Position numbers and translations under genes: made by a program. Shown here piece by piece: positions 15,584-23,838 of a DNA stretch of 24,386 nucleotides. This DNA is from JACMME01 sp051005015 (GTDB taxonomy: Bacteria > Gemmatimonadota > Gemmatimonadetes > Gemmatimonadales > Gemmatimonadaceae). The stretch lies in the NCBI GenBank assembly GCA_051005015.1, contig JBPCJT010000127.1:1-24386 (forward strand), in the 5' to 3' direction. The notes under the pieces are model-generated. The model was not told where the DNA came from, did not search any database, and saw only the letters and a program-made list of their open reading frames with translations. Each line of letters starts with the position of its first letter. The first letter of the stretch is position 1.

Positions 15584-15786
15584 CAGCGCTGGTAGGCGTC
15601 CACCGATATTTTGAGCTGCTCCGCAAGCTCGGCATCACCGCTGAGAATGGACTGCCAGGACAGCTCCCGTCCTCTGCGGCGGCCTTTCGGCACAAGGCGT
15701 ACGCCGTCCGGTGACATGCTGACCGTGTACGGCGCGCCGCCGATCTCTATTTCACGCTTGATCTCCTTTGCCAGCTTGGTCGTCAT
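15583..15786 (-). CDS. Small conserved-looking protein coupled to RDD-SpoIIM
   Basis: A 67-aa soluble protein without membrane segments; I cannot name the family. It reads MTTKLAKEIKREIEIGG, then a beta hairpin-like PYTVSMSPDGVRLVPKGRRRG, then a helical ELSWQSILSGDAELAEQL end. This alternation suggests a compact ββ-α fold with a basic turn (KGRRRGRE), compatible with nucleic-acid or acidic-surface binding. Its stop overlaps the RDD-SpoIIM start (TGATG), so it is translated with that gene and may be part of the same system. No Shine-Dalgarno site is seen before its ATG; the upstream 10 nt are AT rich. Confidence 0.7.
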   Translation of the reverse strand: MTTKLAKEIKREIEIGGAPYTVSMSPDGVRLVPKGRRRGRELSWQSILSGDAELAEQLKISVDAYQR

Positions 15787-15845
15787 GGATTAAAATGTGA
15801 AGTTTGATGAATTCCCGCATCGCCCGAGCGGATCGTGATTCGCCG

Positions 15846-16052
15846 TTATGAGAGCGCGATTCTCCCGTCAACCACAAGGTCAGTTAACAGACCATCGATC
15901 TCGAGCGTCGCTTTGACGTTCAACGTTTCGCTACCCGTTAACGCACCGGACTCGATGGCGCCATTAACGGCCCTTTCGATTTCTCGCTGGGCGGTGATTC
16001 CGAACTTCTTGAGAAACTTTCGCAGGTCGAGATTGAATGTTTCTTCGTCCAT
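15846..16052 (-). CDS. Small protein, DUF6494-like
   Basis: A 68-aa acidic cytosolic protein. The start ATG at 16052 has a GGAG site about 5 nt upstream. The sequence MDEETFNLDLRKFLKKFGITAQ, then REIERAVNGAIESGAL, then VKATLEIDGLLTDLVVDGRI resembles what I remember of DUF6494, small proteins of unknown function. Those have an FLKK-GIT-QREIE motif and a terminal beta hairpin. The family call is from memory only. It lies 59 bp upstream of the 67-aa gene on the same strand and may share its transcript. It diverges from the helicase gene. Confidence 0.75.
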   Translation of the reverse strand: MDEETFNLDLRKFLKKFGITAQREIERAVNGAIESGALTGSETLNVKATLEIDGLLTDLVVDGRIALS

Positions 16053-16259
16053 GGGCTCTCCGTTCTGGGGGCTGACCGATCACAACCCAAAGAACGTGCG
16101 TTGGTTGACAGATCGCAAGTGAACGTACCGTTGTGCACATTCCGGCTGCATGACAAATGTCTCGATGATTCATTGGCTCAATAACGCCTGCGGTGGTGCG
16201 CACCCTCACCGTTCCGGAGACACGTCTGCTTCGCTGACGCAACGCACCTCGAGCCAGCT

Positions 16260-16276
16260 GCGGGTATCTTTCCCGC
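16260..16276 (+). promoter_or_regulatory. Possible -10 box inside a hairpin directly before the helicase start
   Basis: GCGGG and CCCGC flank a 7-nt AT-rich centre and end exactly at the ATG (16277). The centre contains TATCTT at 16265-16270, a fair -10 hexamer placed six bases before the ATG, so transcription could begin at or next to the start codon (leaderless mRNA). No Shine-Dalgarno site is present, which fits. No convincing -35 is seen at the right distance. If the transcript starts further upstream, the same bases would instead hide the start region in a 5-bp hairpin. Confidence 0.35.
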
Positions 16277-17998
16277 ATGACTTCTCCATCAACTGGCAGC
16301 TCGGGCGACGCTAATTCCGCTGGCTTCGCCGATCTCGGCATCGATCCACGCATCGTCGCAACGCTCACCGCGCTCGGCTACGAAGAGCCGACGCCCATTC
16401 AACGCCAGACGATCCCGGTGCTGCTCCGCGGACGTGACCTGATCGGCCAGGCGGCAACCGGAACGGGCAAGACCGCTGCCTTCGCGATCCCGTTGCTGCA
16501 GCGGATCGACCTGACGGCCGGCAAGCGTCCGAATACCCAGGCTCTGGTTCTCGTTCCGACGCGCGAGCTCGCCATGCAGGTAGCGCAGGCCGTGCACCGC
16601 TACGGCAAGGAGATGGGTGTCAGCGTTCTGCCGATTTATGGTGGGCAATCGATCGAGCAACAGCTTCGCGTGCTGAGGCGCGGCGTGGATGTCATCATTG
16701 CTACGCCCGGACGAGCGCTGGACCACATCAAGCGCCGCACGCTATCGCTGGCTCACGTAAGGGTGGTCGTGCTGGACGAAGCCGACGAGATGCTCGACAT
16801 GGGATTCGCCGAGGATCTGGAAGCAATTCTAGATTCAACCCCGTCAGAGAGGCAGACCGCGCTCTTCTCGGCGACGATACCTGCACGGATCGCCGCAATA
16901 GCACAGAAATACCTGACCAACCCGGTGCGCATCGCCGTCGAGACAGAGCGGATCGTGGAAGGGACCGCCCCGCGCGTGCGACAGACGGCTTACATTGTCG
17001 CGCGAGCGCACAAGCTGGCCGCGCTGGGAAGGGTGCTCGACATGGAGGCGCCCACGGCGGCACTCGTTTTCTGCCGGACGCGCACCGAAGTAGACGAGCT
17101 GACGGAGTCGCTCAACGGACGCGGCTACCGCGCCGAAGCCCTGCACGGGGGAATGTCACAGGAGCAGCGCGACCGCGTAATGCGCCGCTTCAGAGACAAC
17201 GCCGCGGAGCTACTGATAGCAACCGACGTAGCCGCCCGTGGTCTCGATATCGAGCATTTGTCCCACGTCGTCAACTACGATGTCCCGGCGGCGGCCGACG
17301 GCTACGTTCACCGAATCGGGCGGACCGGGCGAGCCGGCCGCGAGGGCGTTGCGATTACGCTCGCGGAACCGCGCGAGCATCGTTTGTTGCGCAACATCGA
17401 GCGGTTAACCAAGCAGCGCATCGAAGTGTCGACTGTACCTACAGCTTCGGATCTTCGCGCTCGCCGTCTCGAGCTTACGCAGGCAACACTGCGCGAAACT
17501 CTGCTGGCCGGCGGGCTGGACACTTTTCGTGTCGCCGTGGAAGCCCTCTCGAGCGAGTTCGACATTATGGATGTGGCCGCGGCCGCCATCAAGCTCGCGC
17601 ACGGCGCGAGTGGCGGGGATGACCACGCGGATATTCCTTCCGCTTCTGCGCCTCGGGAACGCCCGGAACGAACCAGTACCGAGCGCAAGCCAGGAGATGG
17701 GTCACGCGGACCGAAAAGCGAATCGCGTGACAAGCGCCCTCGCCGCAAGACTGAGTGGAGCGTCGCTCGCCTGTATGTTGGAGCAGGCCGCAAAGCCGGA
17801 GTGCGCCCCGCGGACCTGGTAGGCGCGATAACGAACGAAGTAGGGGTCGACTCGTGGGCTATTGGATCCATAGAGATCGCAGATCGCTTCTCGGTGGTGG
17901 AGGTGCCGGAGGAGATAGTTGACGACATCATCGAAATTCTGCGGAGCACGACCATCAAGGGGAAGCGAGTTCTGGTGCGGAGGGACAGAGAGGGGTAA
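16277..17998 (+). CDS. DEAD-box RNA helicase with DbpA-type RNA-binding domain
   Basis: A 573-aa ATP-dependent RNA helicase of the DeaD/CsdA/DbpA group. The core shows the Q motif (EEPTPIQRQTIP, 36-47), motif I AATGTGKT (59-66), PTRELA, YGGQ, TPGR, DEAD at 167-170 and SAT at 198-200. The second RecA domain follows with VFCRTRTEVDEL, LHGGMSQEQRDRVM, ATDVAARGLDIE and HRIGRTGRAGR. A charged, disordered linker (about 440-492) leads to an 80-residue C-terminal domain. There, ARLYVGAGRKAGVRPADLVG and KGKRVLVRRD match the DbpA RNA-binding fold. Such helicases act in ribosome assembly, cold adaptation or mRNA turnover; which one applies is not decidable here. It is monocistronic, with a 135-bp gap to the next gene. 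Confidence 0.95.
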   Translation: MTSPSTGSSGDANSAGFADLGIDPRIVATLTALGYEEPTPIQRQTIPVLLRGRDLIGQAATGTGKTAAFAIPLLQRIDLTAGKRPNTQALVLVPTRELAMQVAQAVHRYGKEMGVSVLPIYGGQSIEQQLRVLRRGVDVIIATPGRALDHIKRRTLSLAHVRVVVLDEADEMLDMGFAEDLEAILDSTPSERQTALFSATIPARIAAIAQKYLTNPVRIAVETERIVEGTAPRVRQTAYIVARAHKLAALGRVLDMEAPTAALVFCRTRTEVDELTESLNGRGYRAEALHGGMSQEQRDRVMRRFRDNAAELLIATDVAARGLDIEHLSHVVNYDVPAAADGYVHRIGRTGRAGREGVAITLAEPREHRLLRNIERLTKQRIEVSTVPTASDLRARRLELTQATLRETLLAGGLDTFRVAVEALSSEFDIMDVAAAAIKLAHGASGGDDHADIPSASAPRERPERTSTERKPGDGSRGPKSESRDKRPRRKTEWSVARLYVGAGRKAGVRPADLVGAITNEVGVDSWAIGSIEIADRFSVVEVPEEIVDDIIEILRSTTIKGKRVLVRRDREG

Positions 17999-18097
17999 GG
18001 CTGGGAGAGCGAGCGAGGTTTTGAGTCGCTTGGCCACCGTGTGGTTCGTCTAGGACAACACCAACGATCAAACGGAACGCAACGCGCCCCTCATGTT

Positions 18098-18103
18098 TAT
18101 ACT
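18098..18103 (+). promoter_or_regulatory. Possible -10 element for the M16 peptidase gene
   Basis: TATACT (extended as TTATACT) lies 30 bp before the ATG at 18134 in the 135-bp gap after the helicase gene. It is one mismatch from TATAAT and stands out in GC-rich surroundings. The bases 17 nt upstream do not resemble a -35 consensus, so the assignment is weak. Confidence 0.25.
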
Positions 18104-18133
18104 CAGGCTCGCCCTTGCAACTCCCGGTGATTC

Positions 18134-20980
18134 ATGCTTCGTCGCGCTATCCTGTGCATCTACATCCATTTCACGCTCGCCGCTTCCATAGCGCCACTCA
18201 CTTACGCGCAGGTGAAGCGCGAGCTTCCGCGCGCGTCCATAGACACTGCCGCACGAATTCCGGCCGACCCGAGTGTCACAGTCGATACCCTGGCGAACGG
18301 GGTCACCTACTACATCCGCGTCAACAAGAAGCCGGAGAATCGCGCGGAGCTGCGGCTGGTCGTGCGCGCGGGCTCGATTCTCGAGGACGACGACCAGCGC
18401 GGGCTGGCTCACTTCGTCGAGCACATGGCGTTCAACGGGACGCGCAACTTCGCCAAGAACGAGCTCGTTAGCTACCTCGAGTCCATCGGTATGACTTTCG
18501 GCGCGGACGTGAACGCCTACACCAGCTTCGATGAGACCGTGTACATGCTGCAACTGCCGACGGATAGCGCCGCCGTGCTCGCCAAAGGCTTCCAGATACT
18601 CGATGACTGGGCGCACGGTCAGATCTTCGATGCCGAAGAAGTGAGGAAGGAACGTGGCGTGGTGATCGAGGAATGGCGCTCGGGCAGAGGAGCTGGAAGC
18701 CGCATGCGCGACAAGCAGTTTCCGGTGCTCCTCAAAAATTCCCGCTACGCCGAACGTCTTCCAGTCGGCAGCCTGAAATCGCTTGAGATGTTCACTGACG
18801 CGGCGCTCAAGCGTTTTTACACGGATTGGTATCGCCCCGAGCTCATGGCCGTCATCGCCGTCGGCGATTTCGACAAGTCACAAATCAGGGCGATGATCGA
18901 GAAGCACTTCGCGGATCTCCCGCACGCCAAATCACCGCGCACGCGAACCATATTCCCCGTTCCGGATCATGATTCGACGCTGATCACGATCGCGACCGAC
19001 AAGGAAGCGACGAGCTCGAGTGTTACGATCTACTACAAGCAACCGGAAGCTGCGCGCGGAACTCTGGCTGCGTACCGCCGGGAGATTGTGGAGCAGCTAT
19101 ACAATCAGATGCTCAACCAGCGGCTGTACGAGCTGACCCAGAAAGCGGATGCGCCATTTCTGGGCGCGGGCTCGCGACAGGGATCATTCGTCGGTCCGAA
19201 GGAGGCGTATACGATTGGCGCTGGAGTAAAGGATGGCGGAATCGTCCGGGGTCTGGCGGCGCTGCTTACCGAAGCGGAACGCGTCGATAAGTTCGGCTTC
19301 ACGCAGAACGAGCTGGAGCGCGAGAAGCGGGAGATGCTGCGTGGTCTGGAGCGGGCCTTCGCCGAACGGGACAAGACTGAGTCCGAGAGATATGCGAGCG
19401 AGTACGCGTCGCACTTCCTGGACGCTGAGCCGTCGCCGGGCATTGCGTACGAGTTCGAGACCGTCAGGCAGATTCTTCCGGGCATTGCGCTGAGCGACGT
19501 CAACCGGCTCGGGCGGGAATGGATTACGGACCGGAACCGGGTGATCGCGGTTAGCGCGCCCGACAAGGCAGGTGCAAAAGTGCCGACCAGCGCCGAGCTT
19601 TTGGCCGTATTCGACTCGGTGCGCAAGAGACAGGTCCTGGCATACGTCGACACCGTTTTCTCGGGGCCACTCATCGAGGTCGCTCCCAAAGCTGGCACGA
19701 TCTCGGCGCGGCGCGTGATCAAGGATCTTGGCGTTACCTACTGGACTCTGTCGAATGGCGTGCGCGTCGTTCTCAAGCCGACCGACTTCAAGGCGGACCA
19801 GATACTCGTTCGCGCGTACAGTCCGGGCGGCACTTCCCTGCTCTCCGACCGGGACGTCACGATCGCGGGCTTTGGCGCCATGGCGGCGCAGTCCGGCGGC
19901 GTCGGGAAGTTCAGCCAGATCGATCTGCAGAAGGCGCTCGCAGGGAAGCTGGCCAGCGTCTCACCCTCCATAAGCTCGCTTCAGGAAGGGATCAACGGCA
20001 GCGCCTCGCCACAGGATCTGGAGACGTTGTTTCAGCTCATCAATCTGTACTTCACGCAGCCGCGTCAGGACAGCTCGGCGTTTCTCGCCTTCAAGGGACA
20101 GGTCAAGGCCAGCATCGCCAATCGTGGGGCTCAACCGGAGGCAGTATTCGGCGACACGCTGCAGGCAACGCTGACGCAGAACCATCCACGCGCGCAGCCG
20201 CTGACAGCGGAAAAGGTCGACTCCATATCGCTCGCGAAGTCGATGACCTTCTACAAGGAACGTTTCGCCGACGCGAGCGACTTCACCTTTGTCTTTGTCG
20301 GCAATTTCGCCGTCGATTCGATCAAGCCATTCGTGCTCACTTACCTCGGCGGCTTGCCATCGCTCAAACGGAAGGAGAACTGGCGCGACATTGGGATCAG
20401 GTATCCCACCGGCGTGATCAAGAAAGTCGTGCGCAAGGGAGCCGAGCCCAAAAGCCAAACGCAGATCATCTTCACCGGACCATTTACCTGGAACCGTGCG
20501 AATCGCTACGCGATGGCGTCGCTGAGTGCAGTGCTTCGCATCCGGCTCCGCGAGGTATTGCGTGAAGATCTCGGTGGTGTGTATGGAGTGAGCGTCGGGG
20601 GCCAACCCTCGTTCGAGCCGAGGCAGGAATACTCGTTCGGCATCGGATTCGGCGCGGCGCCCGATCGGATAGACACACTGAGAGCGGCGGTCTTCTCGGT
20701 CATCGATAGCCTCAAGGATTCCGGACCCACTGTGCAGGAACTCGAGAAAGTGCGCGAGACGCAGCGGCGGGCCGAGGAGACTTCGCGGAAGGAGAATGGG
20801 TACTGGCTTTCGACGCTCATCTCCGCGGACCGGTACGGAGAGGATCCACATACCCTGCTGGACAGCGGCGCGATGCGAGGGCTGTTAAGCGAGGAGATGA
20901 TCAAGGAGGCAGCTCGGCGTTACCTGGATACCGCGAATTATGTGCAGGTTACGTTGATGCCGGAGGGAGTTGGCAAGTAG
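18134..20980 (+). CDS. Exported M16 family zinc metallopeptidase, PqqL-like
   Basis: A 948-aa insulinase-family protein with two tandem M16 halves. Residues 1-26 form a Sec signal peptide ending near TYAQ. The first half carries the inverted zinc motif HFVEH at 93-97 in LAHFVEHMAFNGTRNF, with the downstream glutamate at about 173 in EEVRKERGVVIEEW, so it should be catalytically active. The second half (from about 530, VTYWTLSNGVRVVLKPTDFK) lacks the zinc motif, as usual for the inactive partner domain. It ends with the REDLGGVYGVSVGG segment near 811-824, which supplies substrate contacts in the family. Size and layout match periplasmic PqqL of E. coli (about 930 aa). It stands alone, 123 bp before the sugar dehydrogenase gene. 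The substrate is unknown. Confidence 0.93.
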   Translation: MLRRAILCIYIHFTLAASIAPLTYAQVKRELPRASIDTAARIPADPSVTVDTLANGVTYYIRVNKKPENRAELRLVVRAGSILEDDDQRGLAHFVEHMAFNGTRNFAKNELVSYLESIGMTFGADVNAYTSFDETVYMLQLPTDSAAVLAKGFQILDDWAHGQIFDAEEVRKERGVVIEEWRSGRGAGSRMRDKQFPVLLKNSRYAERLPVGSLKSLEMFTDAALKRFYTDWYRPELMAVIAVGDFDKSQIRAMIEKHFADLPHAKSPRTRTIFPVPDHDSTLITIATDKEATSSSVTIYYKQPEAARGTLAAYRREIVEQLYNQMLNQRLYELTQKADAPFLGAGSRQGSFVGPKEAYTIGAGVKDGGIVRGLAALLTEAERVDKFGFTQNELEREKREMLRGLERAFAERDKTESERYASEYASHFLDAEPSPGIAYEFETVRQILPGIALSDVNRLGREWITDRNRVIAVSAPDKAGAKVPTSAELLAVFDSVRKRQVLAYVDTVFSGPLIEVAPKAGTISARRVIKDLGVTYWTLSNGVRVVLKPTDFKADQILVRAYSPGGTSLLSDRDVTIAGFGAMAAQSGGVGKFSQIDLQKALAGKLASVSPSISSLQEGINGSASPQDLETLFQLINLYFTQPRQDSSAFLAFKGQVKASIANRGAQPEAVFGDTLQATLTQNHPRAQPLTAEKVDSISLAKSMTFYKERFADASDFTFVFVGNFAVDSIKPFVLTYLGGLPSLKRKENWRDIGIRYPTGVIKKVVRKGAEPKSQTQIIFTGPFTWNRANRYAMASLSAVLRIRLREVLREDLGGVYGVSVGGQPSFEPRQEYSFGIGFGAAPDRIDTLRAAVFSVIDSLKDSGPTVQELEKVRETQRRAEETSRKENGYWLSTLISADRYGEDPHTLLDSGAMRGLLSEEMIKEAARRYLDTANYVQVTLMPEGVGK

Positions 20981-21103
20981 GCCGTTCGTCTCGCTTGTCT
21001 TTAGGCTTGTTCGGGCGGGCAAGCAGTGGACCCGCTATTGCAATTACCGTGGCCAAAACCCTGTTCCTGTTCCCGCGACCATTCGCGCAGTCTTAGGAGG
21101 CCC

Positions 21104-22369
21104 ATGCTTACAGCTCGCCTAGCGCTATTCTCGGCATTCTCTCTGGCCGGCGCGGCCTGCAGCCCACGCTACAGTCAATCCGAGGCGGACACTGCATCGG
21201 AAATCCCTGGTGGCAAGGCAGCCATTGCCACGTGCACACCCCTGGAAACGCGCCCGCCGCAGGGGTCCGGACAGCAACCCGCGTTCGGCGGCCAGACGCG
21301 AGCGTGCGGAAACACGTCGAACGCTGACTTTGATGTCGTCGTGGTCGCAAAGGGCCTCGAGACCCCCTGGGCCGTGGAGCCCCTTCCCGGCGGCGATCTG
21401 CTCGTCACCGAAAAGCCCGGTCGCCTGCGCATCGTCTCGGCAACGGGTGACGTGGGCAAGCCGATTGTTGGTACACCCGCGGTCGATTCGCGCGGCCAGG
21501 GCGGCCTGCTGGACGTGGCGCTGAGTCCGGCGTTCGGCTCTGACCGAACGATTTATTGGAGCTACAGTGAGCCAAGAGAGGGTGGGAACGGTACCAGCGT
21601 CGCGCGCGGAGTGCTGTCGGCCGACAGGCAGAGCCTCGAGCAGGTTCGCGTGATATTCCGGGTGATGCCGACTTACGATGGCATCATGCACTATGGCTCC
21701 CGGCTCGCCTTCGGCCCGGATGGCATGCTGTACGTGACGCTGGGGGAGCGCTCGGACACACCGATGCGGAAGTACGTACAGCGGCAAGACAGCCATCTTG
21801 GAAAGATCGTGCGCATCAGTCCTGACGGCTCGGCACCGGCCGACAATCCATTGGTCGGACAGCCCAACGCGCTGCCCGAGATCTGGACGATCGGGCACCG
21901 AAACATTCAGGCCGCCGCATTCGATGCACAGGGACGCCTCTGGGCGGTGGAGCACGGCCAGCGAGGCGGCGACGAGCTGAACCTTCTCGCGAAGGGCAAG
22001 AACTATGGCTGGCCGCTCGTCGCGTATGGTGTGGAGTATTCCGGTCAACCGATCCCTTCGGCGGTGACCGCGCGCGATGGCTTCGAGCAGCCCGTCTATT
22101 ATTGGGACCCGGTGCTTGCTCCATCGGGCGCGCAATTCTACACAGGCGACGCATTCCCGATGTGGCGCGGCAACCTTTTCATCGGCAGCCTCAAGGAAAA
22201 GATGCTCGTACGCCTGACCCTCGCGAAGGATCGCGTGACTGCCGAGGAGCACCTCCTCGCAGACCGCGGTCAGCGCGTGCGTGACGTGCGGCAGGGTCCC
22301 GACGGTGCGCTATACATCGTTACTGACCAGCAGAACGGCGAACTCTGGAAAATCGCTCCGCGTCGGTGA
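21104..22369 (+). CDS. PQQ-dependent sugar dehydrogenase family protein, exported
   Basis: A 421-aa protein of the soluble glucose/sorbosone dehydrogenase (GSDH, YliI/Asd-like) six-bladed propeller family. The start is the ATG at 21104, with TTAGGAGG just before it. The frame stays open to 21026 but that extension has no ribosome site or signal. The N-terminus MLTARLALFSAFSLAGAAC is a signal peptide whose Cys19 could be lipidated, although the lipobox has Gly where Leu is usual. Family motifs are GLETPWAVEPLPGGDLLVTE, GQGGLLDVALSPAF, SRLAFGPDGMLYVTLG, IWTIGHRNIQAAAFD and LWAVEHGQRGGDELNLL. Known members oxidise aldoses at C1 using PQQ; several relatives lack activity on common sugars, so the substrate is open. 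The stop overlaps the next gene's ATG (TGATG). Confidence 0.9.
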   Translation: MLTARLALFSAFSLAGAACSPRYSQSEADTASEIPGGKAAIATCTPLETRPPQGSGQQPAFGGQTRACGNTSNADFDVVVVAKGLETPWAVEPLPGGDLLVTEKPGRLRIVSATGDVGKPIVGTPAVDSRGQGGLLDVALSPAFGSDRTIYWSYSEPREGGNGTSVARGVLSADRQSLEQVRVIFRVMPTYDGIMHYGSRLAFGPDGMLYVTLGERSDTPMRKYVQRQDSHLGKIVRISPDGSAPADNPLVGQPNALPEIWTIGHRNIQAAAFDAQGRLWAVEHGQRGGDELNLLAKGKNYGWPLVAYGVEYSGQPIPSAVTARDGFEQPVYYWDPVLAPSGAQFYTGDAFPMWRGNLFIGSLKEKMLVRLTLAKDRVTAEEHLLADRGQRVRDVRQGPDGALYIVTDQQNGELWKIAPRR

Positions 22370-23808
22370 TGTACCGGCGCTGGCCTTCGCTTGCCGCGCT
22401 GGTCGTCCTACCCGCGGCATCGTCCGCCCAGCACGGAGTGCTGTTTGCTAGCGATTCTACTCTGACCGGCCGCATCCTTCTTGCTGAAGACCGGCGCGAC
22501 CCTGCAGACGCGGCACTCGCCGAGGGTTCACGCCATGCGGATTCGCGCATACGCGTGCTCGCGCAACGAGCACTTGGACGAATCGGCAACCCCGGCTTCG
22601 CGTCACGCGAATCACTCCCCGCACTTCGAGCTCCGTTGGAGTGGCCTGAGCCCGCGTGGCGGGTGCGATATCGCGCTTTAACGGAGCGGCGCAACGACTG
22701 CAGCGCTCTACGCACGGCACTCGCCGATAGCGCATGGCCTGTGCGGTTGCGTGCCGCGGATCTGGCCACCGCTGCCTGCGCGACCGACGATTCAATCGCG
22801 GCATCACTTCGCGGGTGGATCGATTCACTTCCGGCCGACGCCGCGCATCGCGTACCTGGCGGTGTGTCCTGGCACGCCGCGGCGCATGCTGCCGTGGCGC
22901 TCGCCCGGCTCCGCCCTGAGGAAGCACGCGCGCGCGCCGGGAGGCTCGCGACGCACCGACAGCATCACGTGCGCATGTATGCAGCCCGCGCGGCGGCTGT
23001 GCTGTCCGACACTCTGCGCCTGCGCTCGCTCGCGCGCGACGGGGATGCCAATGTGAGTGAGGTAGCGATAGAGTTGCTAACGAAGCTGACTGGTCACGCA
23101 GACGACGATATTTTTCTTGCTGCTCTCGGCTCCGAGGGTCCGCAGGTGGTTCGGGCAGCGGCCGCGGCACTCAAGGGCTCAACGCGCGCGGACGTGCGTG
23201 AGACCGCCAACGCCACGTTCGAGCGATGGGTCGCGCGGGGGAGCGCGTCCGAGCGCGATGCGCGCGTCGCGCTGCTCGCGGCGGCTGGCCGTCCTGCGAG
23301 CGACGATCGGCCACCGCGCGTGAGCGCTGAGCTTCCCCCGCGCGCCGTTGCGCTGGCGCTCGGCGCCGACGCGCGGTTGCGGGTCACCATGGCAGCATGG
23401 AGCGGCGGCGGATCGTTCGCCGTCCGGTTGCGCGGAGACGTCGCGCCGATGATGGCCGCACGTGTTCTCGTCCTCGCTCGCGCGGGCTACTATGATGGGC
23501 TCAGCTGGCACCGTGTCGAGCACGATTTCGTGATACAGGGAGGAAGCCCTGGAGCCAACGAGTACGTGGGGTTGCCGCAATACCTTCGCGATGAGCTCGG
23601 CACCGTGCCGCACGTGCGCGGCACTGTCGGCATGAGCACGCGCGGGCATGACACCGGAGATGCTCAGTGGTTCGTGAACCTCAGGGACAACCCGCGACTA
23701 AACCGCGACTACACGATGTTCGCTGAGGTGATTGAAGGTATTGAAGTCGTCGATGGTATCCTCGAGGGTGATGTGATTTCCAGGATCGAGGAAATTCCCA
23801 GCAGCTAG
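22369..23808 (+). CDS. Exported HEAT-repeat / cyclophilin-type peptidyl-prolyl isomerase fusion
   Basis: A 479-aa protein from the ATG at 22369 (a GTG at 22366 is equally in frame). Residues 1-20 are a signal peptide (MYRRWPSLAALVVLPAASSA). About 40-300 is alpha-helical with HEAT-like repeats recognisable by DSRIRVLAQRALGRIG, AWPVRLRAADLATAA, HVRMYAARAAAVLSD and GPQVVRAAAAALKG. The C-terminal part (about 325-475) is a cyclophilin domain: R382 in WHRVEHDFVIQGG and Q390 match the catalytic Arg and Gln of cyclophilin A. GDAQWFVNLRDNPRLNRDYTMF matches its SQFF segment, with Tyr replacing the His near the end of that loop. It should assist folding or act as a scaffold for exported proteins. It overlaps the dehydrogenase gene and is followed after 30 bp by the DUF1080 gene, so all three may be cotranscribed. 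Confidence 0.88.
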   Translation: MYRRWPSLAALVVLPAASSAQHGVLFASDSTLTGRILLAEDRRDPADAALAEGSRHADSRIRVLAQRALGRIGNPGFASRESLPALRAPLEWPEPAWRVRYRALTERRNDCSALRTALADSAWPVRLRAADLATAACATDDSIAASLRGWIDSLPADAAHRVPGGVSWHAAAHAAVALARLRPEEARARAGRLATHRQHHVRMYAARAAAVLSDTLRLRSLARDGDANVSEVAIELLTKLTGHADDDIFLAALGSEGPQVVRAAAAALKGSTRADVRETANATFERWVARGSASERDARVALLAAAGRPASDDRPPRVSAELPPRAVALALGADARLRVTMAAWSGGGSFAVRLRGDVAPMMAARVLVLARAGYYDGLSWHRVEHDFVIQGGSPGANEYVGLPQYLRDELGTVPHVRGTVGMSTRGHDTGDAQWFVNLRDNPRLNRDYTMFAEVIEGIEVVDGILEGDVISRIEEIPSS

Positions 23809-23838
23809 GTCCCAAACCCCGGAAGAGGAGCAAGTGTC

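Noticed and set aside
16105..16110. TTGACA as a -35 box for the helicase gene
   Set aside because: It is a perfect hexamer, but no good -10 lies 16-18 bp downstream (best is TACCGT at 15 bp), and it is more than 150 bp from the start codon.
19961..20851. 296-aa minus-strand open frame inside the M16 gene
   Set aside because: Shadow frame; the sense frame shows continuous M16 homology through the region.
21012..21033. GCTTG/CAAGC inverted repeat as a terminator after the M16 gene
   Set aside because: Only 5 bp of perfect stem, an ill-defined loop and no T-run.
21026..21103. Earlier start for the sugar dehydrogenase
   Set aside because: The ATG at 21104 has AGGAGG directly upstream and begins a signal peptide; the extension does neither.
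21125..22252. 375-aa minus-strand open frame antisense to the sugar dehydrogenase gene
   Set aside because: No family features; the sense strand encodes a clear GSDH-type protein over the same stretch.
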